From contig JAVGVS010000649.1 in NCBI GenBank assembly GCA_032718565.1, positions 1-64,000 of the forward strand: a stretch of DNA of 64,000 nt, given 5' to 3'. The notes beneath the pieces were generated by a model. It saw only the letters and a list, made by a program, of their open reading frames with translations, did no database searches and was not told the DNA's origin. This DNA is from Distichodus sexfasciatus. Lineage: Eukaryota > Chordata > Actinopteri > Characiformes > Distichodontidae. Below, piece by piece: positions 1 to 11,749 of the stretch (the first letter of the stretch is position 1; the number at the start of each line of letters is the position of its first letter). A program made the position numbers and the translations under genes.

Positions 1-20
1 TATATATATATATATATATA
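1..20. repeat. (TA)n microsatellite at window edge
   Basis: Ten TA dinucleotides open the window; the array may continue to the left, outside the window. Confidence 0.9.
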
Positions 21-1495
21 AGCTTGCTTAAAGTCAACATCAGTGCATGCTATGGGCTGCTATAAAGAAAATTAGGTTAATTAGGGCAGAAACATTTTAT
101 GCAAAAGCATTACACTTATAGAGGAATATTAATCATAAAGGCACAACTGCTGAGGGGAACACCTCAACACTGCAGTGAATAAATATATTGATTAGAAGTG
201 TAGATGAGTCGCTGTGTGTTATATGGCGCTGGAACACTATATACATTGGTCATTAGTGCCACCTAGTGGTCAAAAGTGAAAATAGCGCTTATTAATTATT
301 ACACAGCCTACAACAAAAGCTAAAACGAATACCACATGTCTCTCCGAGCAGACAATACATTTAGGAATTTGAATAGGAATAAAGTTCAGGAATTTAGGAA
401 TAAAAGTAAACCAAAATCTTTTGAGGTCAGCTTTACACCAAGCTAGAAATAACTTTTAGTAACCTTGTACCACTTCAGCTCATGAAAATCCCAGTTGCAA
501 TGACCAAAGAAGAATGCTGTGTGTCCAGATTAGTTTTGAACGTTGACATTTTGACACACACTCACAAATAGTTACTCATACTACAGTATGGATTAACAGA
601 ACTTACATGGAGTAGAACTGAATACACTATAACAGTAAATCATTGCTATAAATATTTCAATTGAATCCACATTAATTTTTTACACAAAACTGTGATTAGA
701 TTGAATTTTAACACGACCAAAACACAGTCACTGTTCAATTAGGCACAAGCAGGGAGGGCAATACGAGTGTAAAATAGGCCAAACATTACGAATACAGACT
801 TAATATAAAAAATAAATATTTGTAAATATTAATTTTAATAACCACCTACACTTAGCAGAGGCAGAGAGAGAGGAGGAGGGAAAGAGAGGCCTCATGCAAC
901 GGATTCTTTACAGTGTAAAAACAGCCCCTGGAGAAATTCCTAAGATGTTTTCTGTGGGGGGGTCCCCAAGAAAAAAAAGAGTGAGTACTGTAACTACTGA
1001 AAGATTTGGGCCATTTCCACTTTCACAAGTAAGACTCAAGTCCCACATTAAGCACAGATATAAATACACAGACCACAGAAACCTTCTTGACTGGATATGT
1101 CAATGGTGAGTCTTAAACCCTCATAATAGCACACCACACACTACCATGGCAGAGAATGAGACAAAAATCTTAACAATAGCAGTTCTGTTAGGATCCTGTA
1201 TACAGTACATACACACACAACTATTTTAGATTTAACTTAAGTTAAATTCTATTAATTTGAAATAATTGTTAAATTCTATTCTAGTTATCTTCGGTTTATC
1301 TATGGCCAGTTTTCAGAATCATATTGTTACTGCACATAGGAAAAGCGAACAGACAGGCTAGAGGTGAGCACATATTAATATGACTGCTATTTAAAACAAA
1401 AAACAAACAAACAGTAATGGTAAAGAATAGATCTCAATATACAAACTAAGATAGTTACATTAATTTTAGTTCACATTTATCAAACACTTATCCAG
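21..1495. other. AT-rich stretch without a recognised gene
   Basis: I see no convincing exon, RNA gene or complete transposable element. The only structure noted is a short GA-rich tract near 856-890. A 71-codon open frame at 894-1109 (+) shows no domain and is probably chance. Confidence 0.5.
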
Positions 1496-1496
1496 A

Positions 1497-1824
1497 GTAT
1501 GGCTGAGCAGATAATAATTTTTAAAAAAAAATTAAACGAACACTCAGAACCTCTATATGTTCTAATCTTGCCCATTTCCGTTATTTTAAATAATTTTGAA
1601 AATTTGTAAATATGATTTTTTTCCATTTGGTTAGTATGTGTGTGAGATCCTGTACTGTCCCCTTAAAATCATACTACCGTGTGTATTGTTATGTACCTCC
1701 ACCTGTTTAGTCTGCAACTTCATTCAACTATTTTAAAATCTAAGATATATGTATATAAGTACAAAATAAGTAAAATTAAAAAATTGAAATATTGACTTGA
1801 GGTCAAATCACCCAGCCTTAATCC
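1497..1824. mobile_element. Possible MITE with degenerate terminal inverted repeats
   Basis: The left end near 1500 reads GGCTGAGCAGATAATAAT and the right end near 1805-1820 reads AAATCACCCAGCC, roughly its reverse complement. This resembles the widespread teleost repeats whose ends read GGCTGGGCGATAT. The ~325 bp interior is AT-rich and has no open frame. Ends are diverged and no target duplication is clear, so the boundaries are approximate. Confidence 0.35.
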
Positions 1825-1906
1825 AGAGCAACATCCATCCATTTCCTAAATACAGGGATAGTTTCTCCAGATCAACTTGGGGAAAAGTGTCTTCCTCAGA
1901 CTAAAA

Positions 1907-2094
1907 ACTAAAAATATTTTATATTTTACATTCTATTTTATCTAGTATTTATATATTGTTTATTCTACGTGCCTTGTCTGTTCTTTGTTCCTTGTTCTTT
2001 GTACTGTTAAAGCTGGAGCCATGTCATCTCGTCTCTCTGTTTACTTGTACAGTATGGCACTGTAGCAGAGATGACAGTTTACTTTGACTTTGAA
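1907..2094 (+). mobile_element. 5'-truncated LINE 3' end (same family as the LINE ending at 54063)
   Basis: This segment aligns by eye with the 3' end of the LINE near 53880-54063. Shared blocks include the TGCCTTGTCTGTTC-like stretch, CATGTCATCTCGTCTCTCT, and the terminal TTTACTTTGACTT. Only the 3' untranslated tail is present, as expected for a copy from incomplete target-primed reverse transcription. It has no coding capacity. Confidence 0.65.
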
Positions 2095-2255
2095 AAAAGG
2101 GTTTAGCGCCATTCCTGAAAAAGCCATCAGGTGGCAGCACAAGGCTGGGGAACTAATTACAGAGCTGTAAAGCGTGAAAAGTAAGTGTGATGTCCAAATT
2201 CACTCCCATATTTCATCTAAACTACCTACATTTGATCCTGAAGTTGGGCACTTTT

Positions 2256-2310
2256 TTGACAGAGAGAGAACGAGAGAGAACGAGAGAGAGAGAGAGAGAG
2301 AGAGAGAAGG
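2256..2310. repeat. (GA)n microsatellite with interruptions
   Basis: GA dinucleotides interrupted by two AACGAG variants, then a purer run. The overlapping 148-codon open frame at 2174-2620 translates this and the CT arrays and is not evidence of a gene. Confidence 0.9.
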
Positions 2311-2412
2311 AAGCAGACATTTTTCGCAGTCAAAAGGTCGAACCACAATAAAGCCTGTCTACCTTTCTTCTGCATCCCTTTCAACTTTCACATCAAAGGA
2401 TGAGTCTAAAAA

Positions 2413-2415
<3 letters not shown>

Positions 2416-2451
<36 letters not shown>

Positions 2452-2527
2452 CTTTTATGATTTATATGAAACATGCAAAGAGTATAAATCACACATTGGC
2501 AACCCAGAGGCTTTTCATGTGCTGGAA

Positions 2528-2580
<53 letters not shown>

Positions 2581-2581
2581 T
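2416..2581. repeat. Two (CT)n arrays
   Basis: CT runs occupy about 2416-2447 and 2528-2581, separated by ~80 bp of non-repetitive sequence and followed by a short CA stretch. Together with the GA array upstream they form a purine run and pyrimidine runs on the same strand, which could pair as an imperfect hairpin. Confidence 0.9.
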
Positions 2582-2599
2582 TCACACACACATACACAC

Positions 2600-4950
2600 T
2601 TTCATTATACTGAAATGTAGCACAGCACTAAACTGTTTCGTCTTAGTGCCCCCAAGTGGCCACTCCTCCAAACTGAGCCTATAACGACAGTAACAGGCAA
2701 CATCCCGCTGGTATTAAAGACTAAAAAAGCAGAAATTTGTTTCTGTAAAAAAAACGCCTGTGAAATAAATTCAGACGTTCGTGCCCGATTTGCTGTGCAA
2801 GTTTCAGCCTTAAATGTTAAACATCGCTCCGTTCTGTTTTTTTTTAATTGTGAGAGGTTTCCGAACAGTGTTGAAATATAGCAAATAATTTCTGGACTTT
2901 GAGGATGAACATCGCACAAGAACATCATGGAAAAAACAGACAAGGAATCTATCCGACTTAGAGGAGAGAAAATATTTGGCTTCCTCTTCTTCCATTATCC
3001 ATCTCTCTCTAACATGTTTTTGATAAAGAACAGGAGACGCGCACACACATTTACAGCGAGTGAGAGAGAGAGAGGAAGAGCAAGAAAACTGGAACCCCCT
3101 GCTACGAAATATTCATATATTTGCTCTTTGACATTCATTTTTCATTCCCAACCAAACTTGAACTTAGCACAAGACTGTGGAAAAACCTCAAATGATTTGC
3201 TGCCCCGAATAGATCTTTAGCCAGACAATTCTTGCTGTTTTGATGGTGGTGAGTTGGGTCATTCAAAACAGATCTTAAACTAGTTAGTCAAATTGGTTTG
3301 CCACCAAAATGAAGTTAAAGGGGTCCAAAACACAGCCTAAGATAGTCTCAAATAAAATGGGCCATGCTGGTGATCAATTGCTTGAAGAACAAACAGAACA
3401 TGAGAAATCAATCTCATAGAGTTTCTGCATTTTTAAGTTGAACAAGCTAGATAGCAACAACTTAAAAGATAAAAATGAAGTTAAAGACTGTCATACTAAC
3501 ACTAGCTCTGACCAAGCAGCAAGAATTGACCTCTAGAAAGGTGTTCAGAACGGCCATCTTTCATAATGATAAGGGACAAAACTGCACTTATGAAAACGGC
3601 TCTAAAAAAGGACATTCAACATCTCAACAACTAGAGAGAGCCTCAGAGTAATAGTAATTCCCCAACAGTGGCCTCAGCAGAAAACTTAAAGAACTGCAGG
3701 AAAAGCTCATTGCTCTCACAGCAAGAGCAGCCATGTTGGTGGTAAATGTGTTGGCTAGAGAGCAGCATCAAGGAGAGAAGTTTCTTACCTCAAAGTCGGA
3801 GGTGATCTGGTGGTAAAAAGCTTGACTATGAACCAAGAGGAGCTGGTTGCTGCAAATATAAAAATGCATGCAATTAAGAAATTTAGGTCCCTCACAATAA
3901 AAGCTGTGAAATGTCATAGCCTAACAGTTAATATATCTCTTACCCCAAAAAGCGTATTTATTTTAAAATAAGTTCATGTATATGTTTAAAGTACACTTTA
4001 TGTAGTGTACAGTATAATCATATCTAGGTACTAGTAGTGTACTTGCTCATGTACTTTTTCTTCTTTGGGTTCCTGACTAGTTCACATGGTCATTCATGTC
4101 AAGTCCTATTTTGTACTGCAAATAAACTTTACTATAAGTGTACTTCTAGTTATATATGTGTAGCCCACTTAGTCTATCCTCATGAGGTCCAGCAAAATGA
4201 AAAATTGAAAATCTCACACAAAACATTTATTCTATATTTTGTACCCTGTCCCATTTTGGGAACGTTAGTTACCATAAAACTTTGACAGAACTTGCAATGA
4301 ATGTGATACATTATAATCACTGGAGAAAGCATAAGGTATCTAGCAGTATAGTTTGTAATGTGTGAAACTCTACAAGATTTTACTTGAACTTTACGTTTGC
4401 TCGAAAATGATCAAACTCACTACTTAACTCATTTAAAGTAGACAAGGGACAATTATGTACAGTTATGTGAACAGCCTTGTTGGAAATGACATACAATAAC
4501 AAAGTCTGAGGAACTTCAATTTCAATAGGAATTCCAACATCAGGGCATGTTTTCTTTGTGCTTTCCTAGTCGAGAGATTTGAAATGTGGAGCTTTGAGTT
4601 GCCACTAAGTGCAGCATAAGCCTCAACAAAAGTATGCACAAAAAGGCTGGTATACTTACACTTTTAAGTACAGAACTGATGGACTTTTATGAATGCTTGT
4701 TAGAATAAGTCAAGGATACTGAAGTAAAACATTTAGTGCATAAAACGTTAAGTGACAGAACACTTATTTTATCCTTAGCACAACAACTGGTCTCAAAAAT
4801 ATCAGGTATAACAGCTTACAACTGGTTTTCTTTTAAGACGAAGAGACAAGAGAAATAAGACTAATAAAAGAATAGTGCTAGGTTTAGCTACCTAAAATTT
4901 CACTTGTTCTTGTACCTAAAGTACTATAGCCATTGTAGTAGCAGAAAAGG
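2600..4950. other. Stretch without a recognised gene
   Basis: About 2.3 kb of AT-rich sequence. The open frames here (2605-2943 and 2810-3046 on the minus strand; 2927-3220 and 4037-4285 on the plus strand) overlap one another and show no domain, transmembrane pattern or splice-supported exon. I saw no transposon ends. Confidence 0.5.
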
Positions 4951-4954
4951 CAAA

Positions 4955-5415
4955 ACTAAGCGTTAGCTGGTGGAGATTAGTGATAACTTACGAAGATTTG
5001 TGTGGGCAAAAAGTAGTTTGAGTTATGGGAATTAGTGGTTGCTTCCAGAAATTAGCTTTAGCTAGTGAAAATAAGTGTTCACTAGCTGAAATAAGCTTCC
5101 GCTACTAAAGTGTTAGCTTGCATAAGAGTAACTTGAGCTACTGGAAATAAATATTACCTTAAAAAATAATTTTAGTTAGAGAAAGTTAGTTTGCAAAAAA
5201 TACTTTGGCTAGTTGAAATTTGTGTTAGCTTACAGAAATATGCACTAGCTAGTGGTAATTAGTGTTGGCTAGTGGAAATTGGCTTTAGTCAGTAGAATTT
5301 AATGAATTTAATTTAGCTTGCAACAGAAATGACTAGCTAGTAGAAATTAGTGTAATCTTGCAGAAATTAGCTTCAGCTGGTGCAAGTTAACATTAGCTAG
5401 TGAAAAAAAGATTTA
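4955..5415. repeat. Degenerate tandem repeat, ~45-50 bp units
   Basis: The phrases TTAGCTAGTGGAAATTAGTG and TAGCTTGCAGAAATTAGC recur with substitutions and small indels across about 460 bp. The repeat is recognisable by eye but highly diverged, indicating an old minisatellite. No coding function is apparent. Confidence 0.6.
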
Positions 5416-5419
5416 GCCA

Positions 5420-6930
5420 ATATTTGCATTTATTAGTCACTTAAAAAAAGGTTTGTCTTTGTTCTTGTCTTGTGTAAAAGTGATTCAAAGCTGTTCCAGC
5501 CAGCACTGTTCAATTTTTTTTTATAAATCTTGGGCTGGAGGTAAAGTTTCCTCAGAAAGACAGCAGTCAAGTGCCGGAGCCGAAACTTAACTCACACCAG
5601 CTCGTGCCGCACCGTAAACCTGTCAAAAGAAATCTGAGGAATGGCTAAAAGAGCTTCCAGTCCATTTTTCCTCCACTTTATTTTTCAAACCAACTACTTT
5701 AACGTCTATGAGGTGGGGGAAAGAATCGACAAATGACACTGTAAGAGTATTTTTTCCAATGGGCCTTTAGGACAGAAGCTGATAAGACCAGTCTCTTAGA
5801 GAGCTATTAGACAAAATGACCCTTGACCTTTGTGTCATAGTAGCATCCTCTCCCAACAGAGCTACTTACAGCTTCCAAAAATACACATTTCCTGTCAGAA
5901 TGCCAATTTAGAACTGGTTCTCCCAAAGACTGGTGGTTGTTTTAGCTCCATAATAATTGTCCATTATTGTGATTGCTGAGCAAGAGCAATCACCTTGATT
6001 GCTGGGCACCAACAATTATTTTGTTCTGTCTATAGGGCCGTCATTCCCTATATAGTGGCCACATGGAAAAATCTACCTTAAGGACATGTGCTATAACTTT
6101 TCTTGTGGTTAGCTGGTTCATGACGTGAGCTCAAAATTTATGCAGCAGCTCAGTTTAACAGCTAAGTCAACTATAATTGGCAGAAACACCTATAAACAGT
6201 TTTACCTTTTCTTTTTTTTTAGAAGACATTTTCACCCTCTATCCTTTTCTACTTTCAGCAATCACACTTTTTCTTCATAAACATCCCATCAAGTTCCTGT
6301 TCTTTCCACAGTTTTTTTTTAACCCCGTCAGTTAACTCAATCATTCAACAGTTCAAAGTTTAACAGCTAGGTCAGATATAATCAGCAGAAGCATCTTTAT
6401 CATTTCTCTAATGTACCTTTATCACCACTTTATTTCTTTTTCCTTTTTCCAGCAATGCAACAGTTGCACAACTTCTGTGTAGCTTTTGAACGGAATGTTC
6501 AATTCTAATGTGATGGTCAGGCATCAGAAGAAGGCCGATTTTAGGAGGCTGAAAGGAGCTGATTGACCTCTAATTGATGAGAAAATCTGAGATGTCGTTT
6601 TTATGACTAAGTCTGCTTACTTCAAGTGTCTGTGTGTCTGTAATGCACAAAGAGTGTTGCGTGGGAGTGAGAGAAACTCCCCATGCGCGATTGGTAGAGC
6701 TGCTTTTATCTGTCTCCCACCATCCTGGAAACACAGGAACAAGGAATTCCAGAGATTCTAACACAGACAACGGCAATCAGCCGTCATTCTAAAGAGCTTC
6801 ATTACACACACACACACTACATGCAGACATCTACATAGACAAACATGCACATACACACACAAGCACAAAGAGATGTGTATGTTTTATACTTTCTTACAAA
6901 GACTGATTGCTTATTGTTTCGGACTGAAAC
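5420..6930. other. Stretch without a recognised gene
   Basis: I see no gene or transposon ends. A short CA run lies at ~6804-6818. Two loosely similar pyrimidine-rich blocks (6205-6265 and 6400-6450) each follow an ACAGCTA(A/G)GTCA phrase, which may mark an old duplication. Confidence 0.4.
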
Positions 6931-6938
6931 AGAAGAAG

Positions 6939-7105
6939 CCGAGAGAGAGAGAGAGATTGTTTAGTTTTAGAGCATGGTGTGTTTTGATTCTTTGCCATCC
7001 TTATCTCCAAGTTTCCTCCAGGCAGGAAATGATTCTCACAGACAAAAGAGGGAGAGACAGAAGGGGGGGGGGGGAGAGAGAGAGCGAGAGAGAGAGAGAG
7101 GAGGG
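6939..7105. repeat. GA microsatellites with a G12 run
   Basis: There is a short GA run near 6940-6957. A second block at 7047-7105 contains 12 consecutive G (7063-7074) followed by GA/GAGG repeats. Homopurine throughout on the plus strand. Confidence 0.85.
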
Positions 7106-7109
7106 AGGG

Positions 7110-7465
7110 AGAGTCAGTTGCACCCCCAGATCTTCCGCAATCCTCATATCAGCTTTCAGGAACTGTGCATTTTAATAGTCACACAAGTCACACTTGGTTT
7201 CTCACAGTCTACACAATCTCCCAAACTGACTCCCTATAACGTGTTTCTTCCAAATCTCACCTTAGCATCCGGCAACTCCTACATATCCAACTCAGTGCTG
7301 GAAAAACAGCTCGAGATGGAAATTTACTACTAGCACGGGCTAAAAAAGTTGCGAGGAGTCTCCAACTAACAACTGCCTTTTTGGAACTTCATTAAATATT
7401 TGCAGAAAAACATTGGAAAACAGGCTTTGATAAAACTGAACAAAACAACAAATAGAATAAAATTA
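7110..7465. other. Stretch without a recognised gene
   Basis: About 350 bp of unremarkable sequence between the GA block and the Tc1-like end at 7468. The plus-strand open frame to 7333 begins in the GA repeat and shows no domain. Confidence 0.4.
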
Positions 7466-7467
7466 AC

Positions 7468-7512
7468 TAAATACAATACTGTGCAAAGGTCTTGAGCCAC
7501 CCTTCATTTATA
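7468..7512. mobile_element. Isolated Tc1/mariner-like terminal repeat fragment
   Basis: The motif TACTGTGCAAAGGTCTTGAG followed by CCACCC matches the end sequence typical of teleost Tc1-like elements and their MITEs. No matching opposite end was found before the SINE fragment at 7541, so the element appears truncated. Confidence 0.45.
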
Positions 7513-7540
7513 GAAATTTAGCTAGTAAAATGAGATAGTA

Positions 7541-7708
7541 AGTGAATTTGTGTGTGATTGCCATTGTGAACACAACACGGCACAAAGTGCACCACAACGA
7601 AATGTGACCTCTGCATTTGACCCATCCGTGAAATAGCTTTTTGGCAGTGCTCAGGGAGCAGTGCTAGGGGACGTACATTGGTCACGAGTACCTCAGTTGT
7701 TTCTTTAC
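7541..7708 (-). mobile_element. tRNA-derived SINE fragment (SINE-A family)
   Basis: On the minus strand this matches the body and 3' part of the SINE seen intact at 28142-28382. It shares the complement of CACCACAACGAAATGTGACC, the CTGCATTTGACCCATCCGTG block and the TCACGAGTACCTCAG region. The tRNA-like head with A and B boxes is missing. Confidence 0.7.
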
Positions 7709-8280
7709 TGACTTTCACTTCACTACATTTAAAAGACAAATACCATACTTTTCACTTCATTATATTTCTATCAAGGTTCTCATTACTCATTACTTTCAAA
7801 TCCGTGAATAAAGTGGATGTTATTCCCCCTTTTCTAAAACGTGTCTGGTTTTTTGGCAGGTGACAGTCTATCAGTAATTAGTAGGATTATGTCATGCCTG
7901 TGACTATAAAACCAAGTCCAGACAGTTCTGCAGTTTTTTTTCTTGCTTAAAACATTGTTGCTGTTGGAAAGTCATGAAACTACAGGTGTAGAGCTGGGTT
8001 TTAAGCAGGTTGGAATGTTAAAATTATTTCCTGGTTTTCTTTGTCAGTTCATGTTGTGTTTTATTCTGTAACATTCTACCAATTCCTTATTCTACAGGTT
8101 CTACACACTAGTCAGAGGCATTAAGTGTTGTGGCATTAATGCAACAATGTGGTGAAAGAAAATTTACTTTGATAGTATTTTTTAAAACAAGTACTTCAGT
8201 ATTTTAACTTCAGTAAAAATTTGACTGTACAACTTTCACTTGTATTGGAGTAACATTTAACTAGTGGTAGTCTCACTTAA

Positions 8281-8420
8281 GTAGTGAAGTTAGGTACTTT
8301 GCCCAACTTGCCTCTTGCCCCTACTTTCGTAGTGAAGTTAGGTACTTTGCCCAACTCTGCCAGTGAGCTCAAGAACGGTTAGGCAAACTCCCAACCCGTT
8401 ACCGTTGCAACTGCCCCAAC
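8281..8420 (-). repeat. 48-bp direct duplication abutting a SINE-A head fragment
   Basis: GTAGTGAAGTTAGGTACTTT occurs at 8281 and again at 8329, giving a 48-bp period with identical flanks. Just downstream, 8375-8420 reads AACTCCCAACCCGTTACC...AACTGCCCC. That resembles the reverse complement of the SINE-A tRNA-like head, but it is too diverged to be certain. Confidence 0.45.
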
Positions 8421-8561
8421 AGTAGAAACAGTGATTTTGCAATGTGCTAAAATGAATGTAAATGCTATTTCTCAAGAGTACATTGAAAAACACAAGAGTC
8501 TGGTTCTTTGGAAGAAAAAATGATTAAATGAAGTGTGGCTCAATATGGTGGTATATACCAT

Positions 8562-8748
8562 ACCAATTTAAATGTATACTTTGGGTCAAAAAGGGGGCGT
8601 CTGAAGCTTTGCCCATAACTTGGGCAAATGTTAAAACTTCTTTCATTCAGAATTAGATTTGCAACAAAGTGATTATTCTATTGCCCAACACAACTTAAAT
8701 GTGTGGCAACGATATTTTTTGAAATGACAATATTACTACACGTAAGAT
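8562..8748 (+). repeat. Dispersed repeat X, copy 1
   Basis: A ~180-bp segment recurs at 23483, 36600 and 45405. Diagnostic phrases are GCCCATAACTTGGGCAAATG, TTCATTCAGAATTAGATTTG with CAACAAA after it, and TTAAATGTGTGGCAACGATA. There is no coding potential. I do not recognise the family; a non-autonomous DNA transposon is the best guess because copy 3 appears to have inverted ends. Confidence 0.55.
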
Positions 8749-9627
8749 TTTCATAGTTATGTCTCAGCAAAACTAAAAATCGAGGCAGAGTCAACATGAA
8801 CCTTTAATTTGCACACATTTTTCTGCTCAAAAAAAAAGGAGAGGCACAAGTTCCTGGGAGACGAGGGAGCCGTCACGGCAGCATATTCATACGTTTTTAT
8901 AGAATCTCTGAGGCGATTGTGGATTGTGTGACAGGGAGGCATTTAGAATGTCATGTTTCTCAAACCACATCGTTTCTCCCCAACCACAATCACAAATGTC
9001 ATTTCACTTCAGCATTGGGTGTTTGAGTGCAATACAGATTACGTCACGCACACATTTAGCGTTCACTCTCAAACAACAACTCATTGCTGACAAGTTATAA
9101 TTGTTTCAAGGTTGAAGATTTCCCCACAGAAAAAGATGTTAGAGTGCCGCTTTCACTTTTACTTCTACTTTCTCACACAGTTAAACTCAATTAAATGAAA
9201 TATTTCTTCATAATTTTGGACTGGAACTGTTAGGGCTAAAAATATCAAGTAATTGATGTTTTTGGTCAATAAATTTGCATTAATTGCTAGCGTGATTCTA
9301 ATTTGTTGACTTAATTAGCATTCATTAATTTCTAACTGCTGCTGTTAGCCTAAAAGCTGTAGTATAAAAGTGAGAGTGGTAAGTTTGGACCAAATGTGTC
9401 TTGGGCTAGAAGTATGAGATAGTTTTTCCTTTCCTGAAATAACCAATTTGATAGCAAAGTTAATTTATCCGTTGTTAGTCACATTTTGGCATAGCTGCTG
9501 GTCCCAAAGACATAACATTGATTTTGCTATAAAGGTCCAGCATAACAACATCTCACCATAGCACACTGCCATCATGGTCTATTCCATCGAAAATCAAACA
9601 ACAGACATTGATGAATGAACACACCTG

Positions 9628-9685
9628 TTAGAGAGAGGGAGAAAGAGAGAGAGAGAGAGGGACAAAGAAAGAGAGAGAGAGAACA
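9628..9685. repeat. (GA)n microsatellite
   Basis: Imperfect GA repeats with GGGA and AAGA interruptions. Confidence 0.85.
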
Positions 9686-9764
9686 TAAAGGTCTAATGGC
9701 ATCAGGGCTTCTGATGAGGGTTAACGTTCTGCTTCAGTGAGTGTGCAGATAACGTATCTATACA

Positions 9765-9965
9765 CACAGACTCACACATGTACTTCATTACACTTTTGGG
9801 GACATTCCACATACACACTCATTACCTAATCTTTCTGAAACTTTTAGTTTACTTGTTTTGATATTGTTTTAATAAACGTATTGTTTTAATACAAAAGATA
9901 TATGAAAAAAGTGGGTCCATTCCCAGTCTGCAGTTGCAGAGTATAGACACTCACTCCTGACCTAC
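9765..9965 (+). repeat. Dispersed repeat Y, copy 1
   Basis: This aligns by eye with 54826-55025. Shared blocks are CATGTACTTCATTA, CTTTTAGTTT, TTTTAATACAAAAGATAT, and a GTGGGTCC...CAGTCTGCAG block followed by GTTGCAGAGT. It lies next to GGGGACATT and GTCCTCACTA phrases typical of a widespread teleost GGTCCCCAC-type repeat. No open frame. Confidence 0.5.
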
Positions 9966-10264
9966 CTGCCCAGCATGCTAGACTTTATGCAAGTGTGTGT
10001 TCTTGTGTGAGGATCAGACACCTACAAACAAAAAATGGGAGGTTTTGACGCTGTGAGGACTTGTGGCTGGAAAACGCATCTGCATTAAAAGGGACACTTT
10101 TATTTGAAATACTAGAGGTCATATTGCTTACTGAGGTTTAGTGTCAAGGTTAAAAAATGCAAAGGTCAGGGTTAAATTTCAGCTTACAGTTAGGGGTCAG
10201 AAAGGTCACATTTAGGTGGGTGTTTAAAAAAATGGGGTCCTCACTACGCAACCGAAACAAGCAT

Positions 10265-11605
10265 GTGTTTGTATGTGTGTGTGTGGTATAGACTTTTTAC
10301 AGAGGTGAGATTTTTACCTGATTGCAATCAGCGTCCTCCCTTCCCTCTCTCTCTCTTCCTTCACTCCCTCCCCTCATCCTCTACTCTGGTGGTCTTCTGC
10401 ATGCGTGTTTGACTTGGTCATGGCTCGCTCTCTGCAAGCCGGTCCTGCAGTGGCGTGACTTTCATTCTGAAACGCATTCAGCACACGCACACACACGTCA
10501 CATGAATGCCTTAAGTCTCCATACATTAATGACATGCAAAAAGACTAAAGTACAAAATACTGTATTACTCCAGAAAAACATGAACATATCATTCGCTCAA
10601 ATAACAACATCTAACAGCACATTTGGAGTCGGTAATCCTTTCTATATGGAAAAACATGCTTTGAGTATTCAGTGAATGTTAGATTGCTCAAAATAAGTAA
10701 AAATGTAATAAAATAATAGATATATTTAGGAACACGCAAGATGTGTTCACATGCTAAGAAATTTTACTGCAGTGTGCAAAGATAGATTCTGATTTGTCAT
10801 TTCGATAGCGTCTAAGTGTGAGTGTATGTGTACTCGCATTCGAAGATCTGCCACCATGATAGCCTGTGTGTGTGTGTGAGAAAGAAGCTTTGCAGGTGTT
10901 CCTTACCTGTCATACAGGTCCCTTATCTAGGCCCAGCGCTATCGGTGTAATCGCCCATGCAGGCCCGGTCTCACTTGCGCTATCTCCACCGCTCCGGTGC
11001 TGCACAAAAGACTAAACGGCTTCTTTAGACACGCATCGATCCCAGCCAACTTCCACAGGCCCGAGAGTCGACTTCCCCGTGAACTTGAATTGATTCAAAC
11101 ATAGTCAGCCAAAGCCTTTGAATAACACACTCTAGCACCAGTGCCCCAGGACCCCCCCACAGTCTGAACACACACACGCAAGCATGCGTGCAACACCTGT
11201 TGCTTTATTAAAAACACCTATTCTGACCCGCCACTTCATCAGCAAAAACTACCTAATAGATGCACTGACTTACCTCAGGAGCTTTTTAGGGTCTTCAGTT
11301 CTAGGTTTGACGATTAGTGATTGACATGTTAAAACAGGGTCTTGTATTGTGGAGGTTTTTCCTTCCTACCTGGTGAATTACTTTCGGAGGAGTATCTACC
11401 TCAGACCAGGCGTAAATGTTCTGAAGTCAAGCAGGATGGAAAACTTGTTGGATTCTGATCCCCCAGGAGTGGAATTTCTCATCTCTGCGCTTAAATCAAA
11501 ATTAACCAGATTATCCTTCGTTTCCCAAAACTATTTCAGCCCATGATTCATGATAACTTCATTCACTCGTTATGAATTATGTAAATGTATTATGTAAATG
11601 TAAAT
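10265..11605. other. Stretch without a recognised gene
   Basis: The 117-codon frame at 10322-10675 begins in CT-rich sequence and carries no recognisable domain. A GC-richer block at about 10905-11110 (ACCTGTCATACAGGT palindrome-like start, many CpG) stands out as non-repetitive and may be a conserved non-coding element, but I cannot show conservation. Confidence 0.4.
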
Positions 11606-11610
11606 GCTAA

Positions 11611-11748
11611 CATGGGGAGCGCCTGGGGAGCAGTGTTTCGGGACGGTACCTTGCTCATGAATACCTCAGTGTTATCTTTACCGGTTCGGGATGCGAACCG
11701 GAGACCTTCTGGGGTGAACGCCCTAACCATTACGCTACAAACAGCCAC
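11611..11748 (-). mobile_element. SINE-A head and middle
   Basis: The minus-strand match includes the tRNA-like head. The B box appears in reverse complement as GATGCGAACCGG near 11690, and the A-box region as CCCTAACCATTACG near 11720. The middle block TACCTTGCTCATGAATACC is present. The 3' tail is missing. Confidence 0.75.
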
Positions 11749-11749
11749 A

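Noticed and set aside
2174..2620. 148-codon plus frame
   Set aside because: Built from a GA array and two CT arrays; two other frames over the same arrays are also open.
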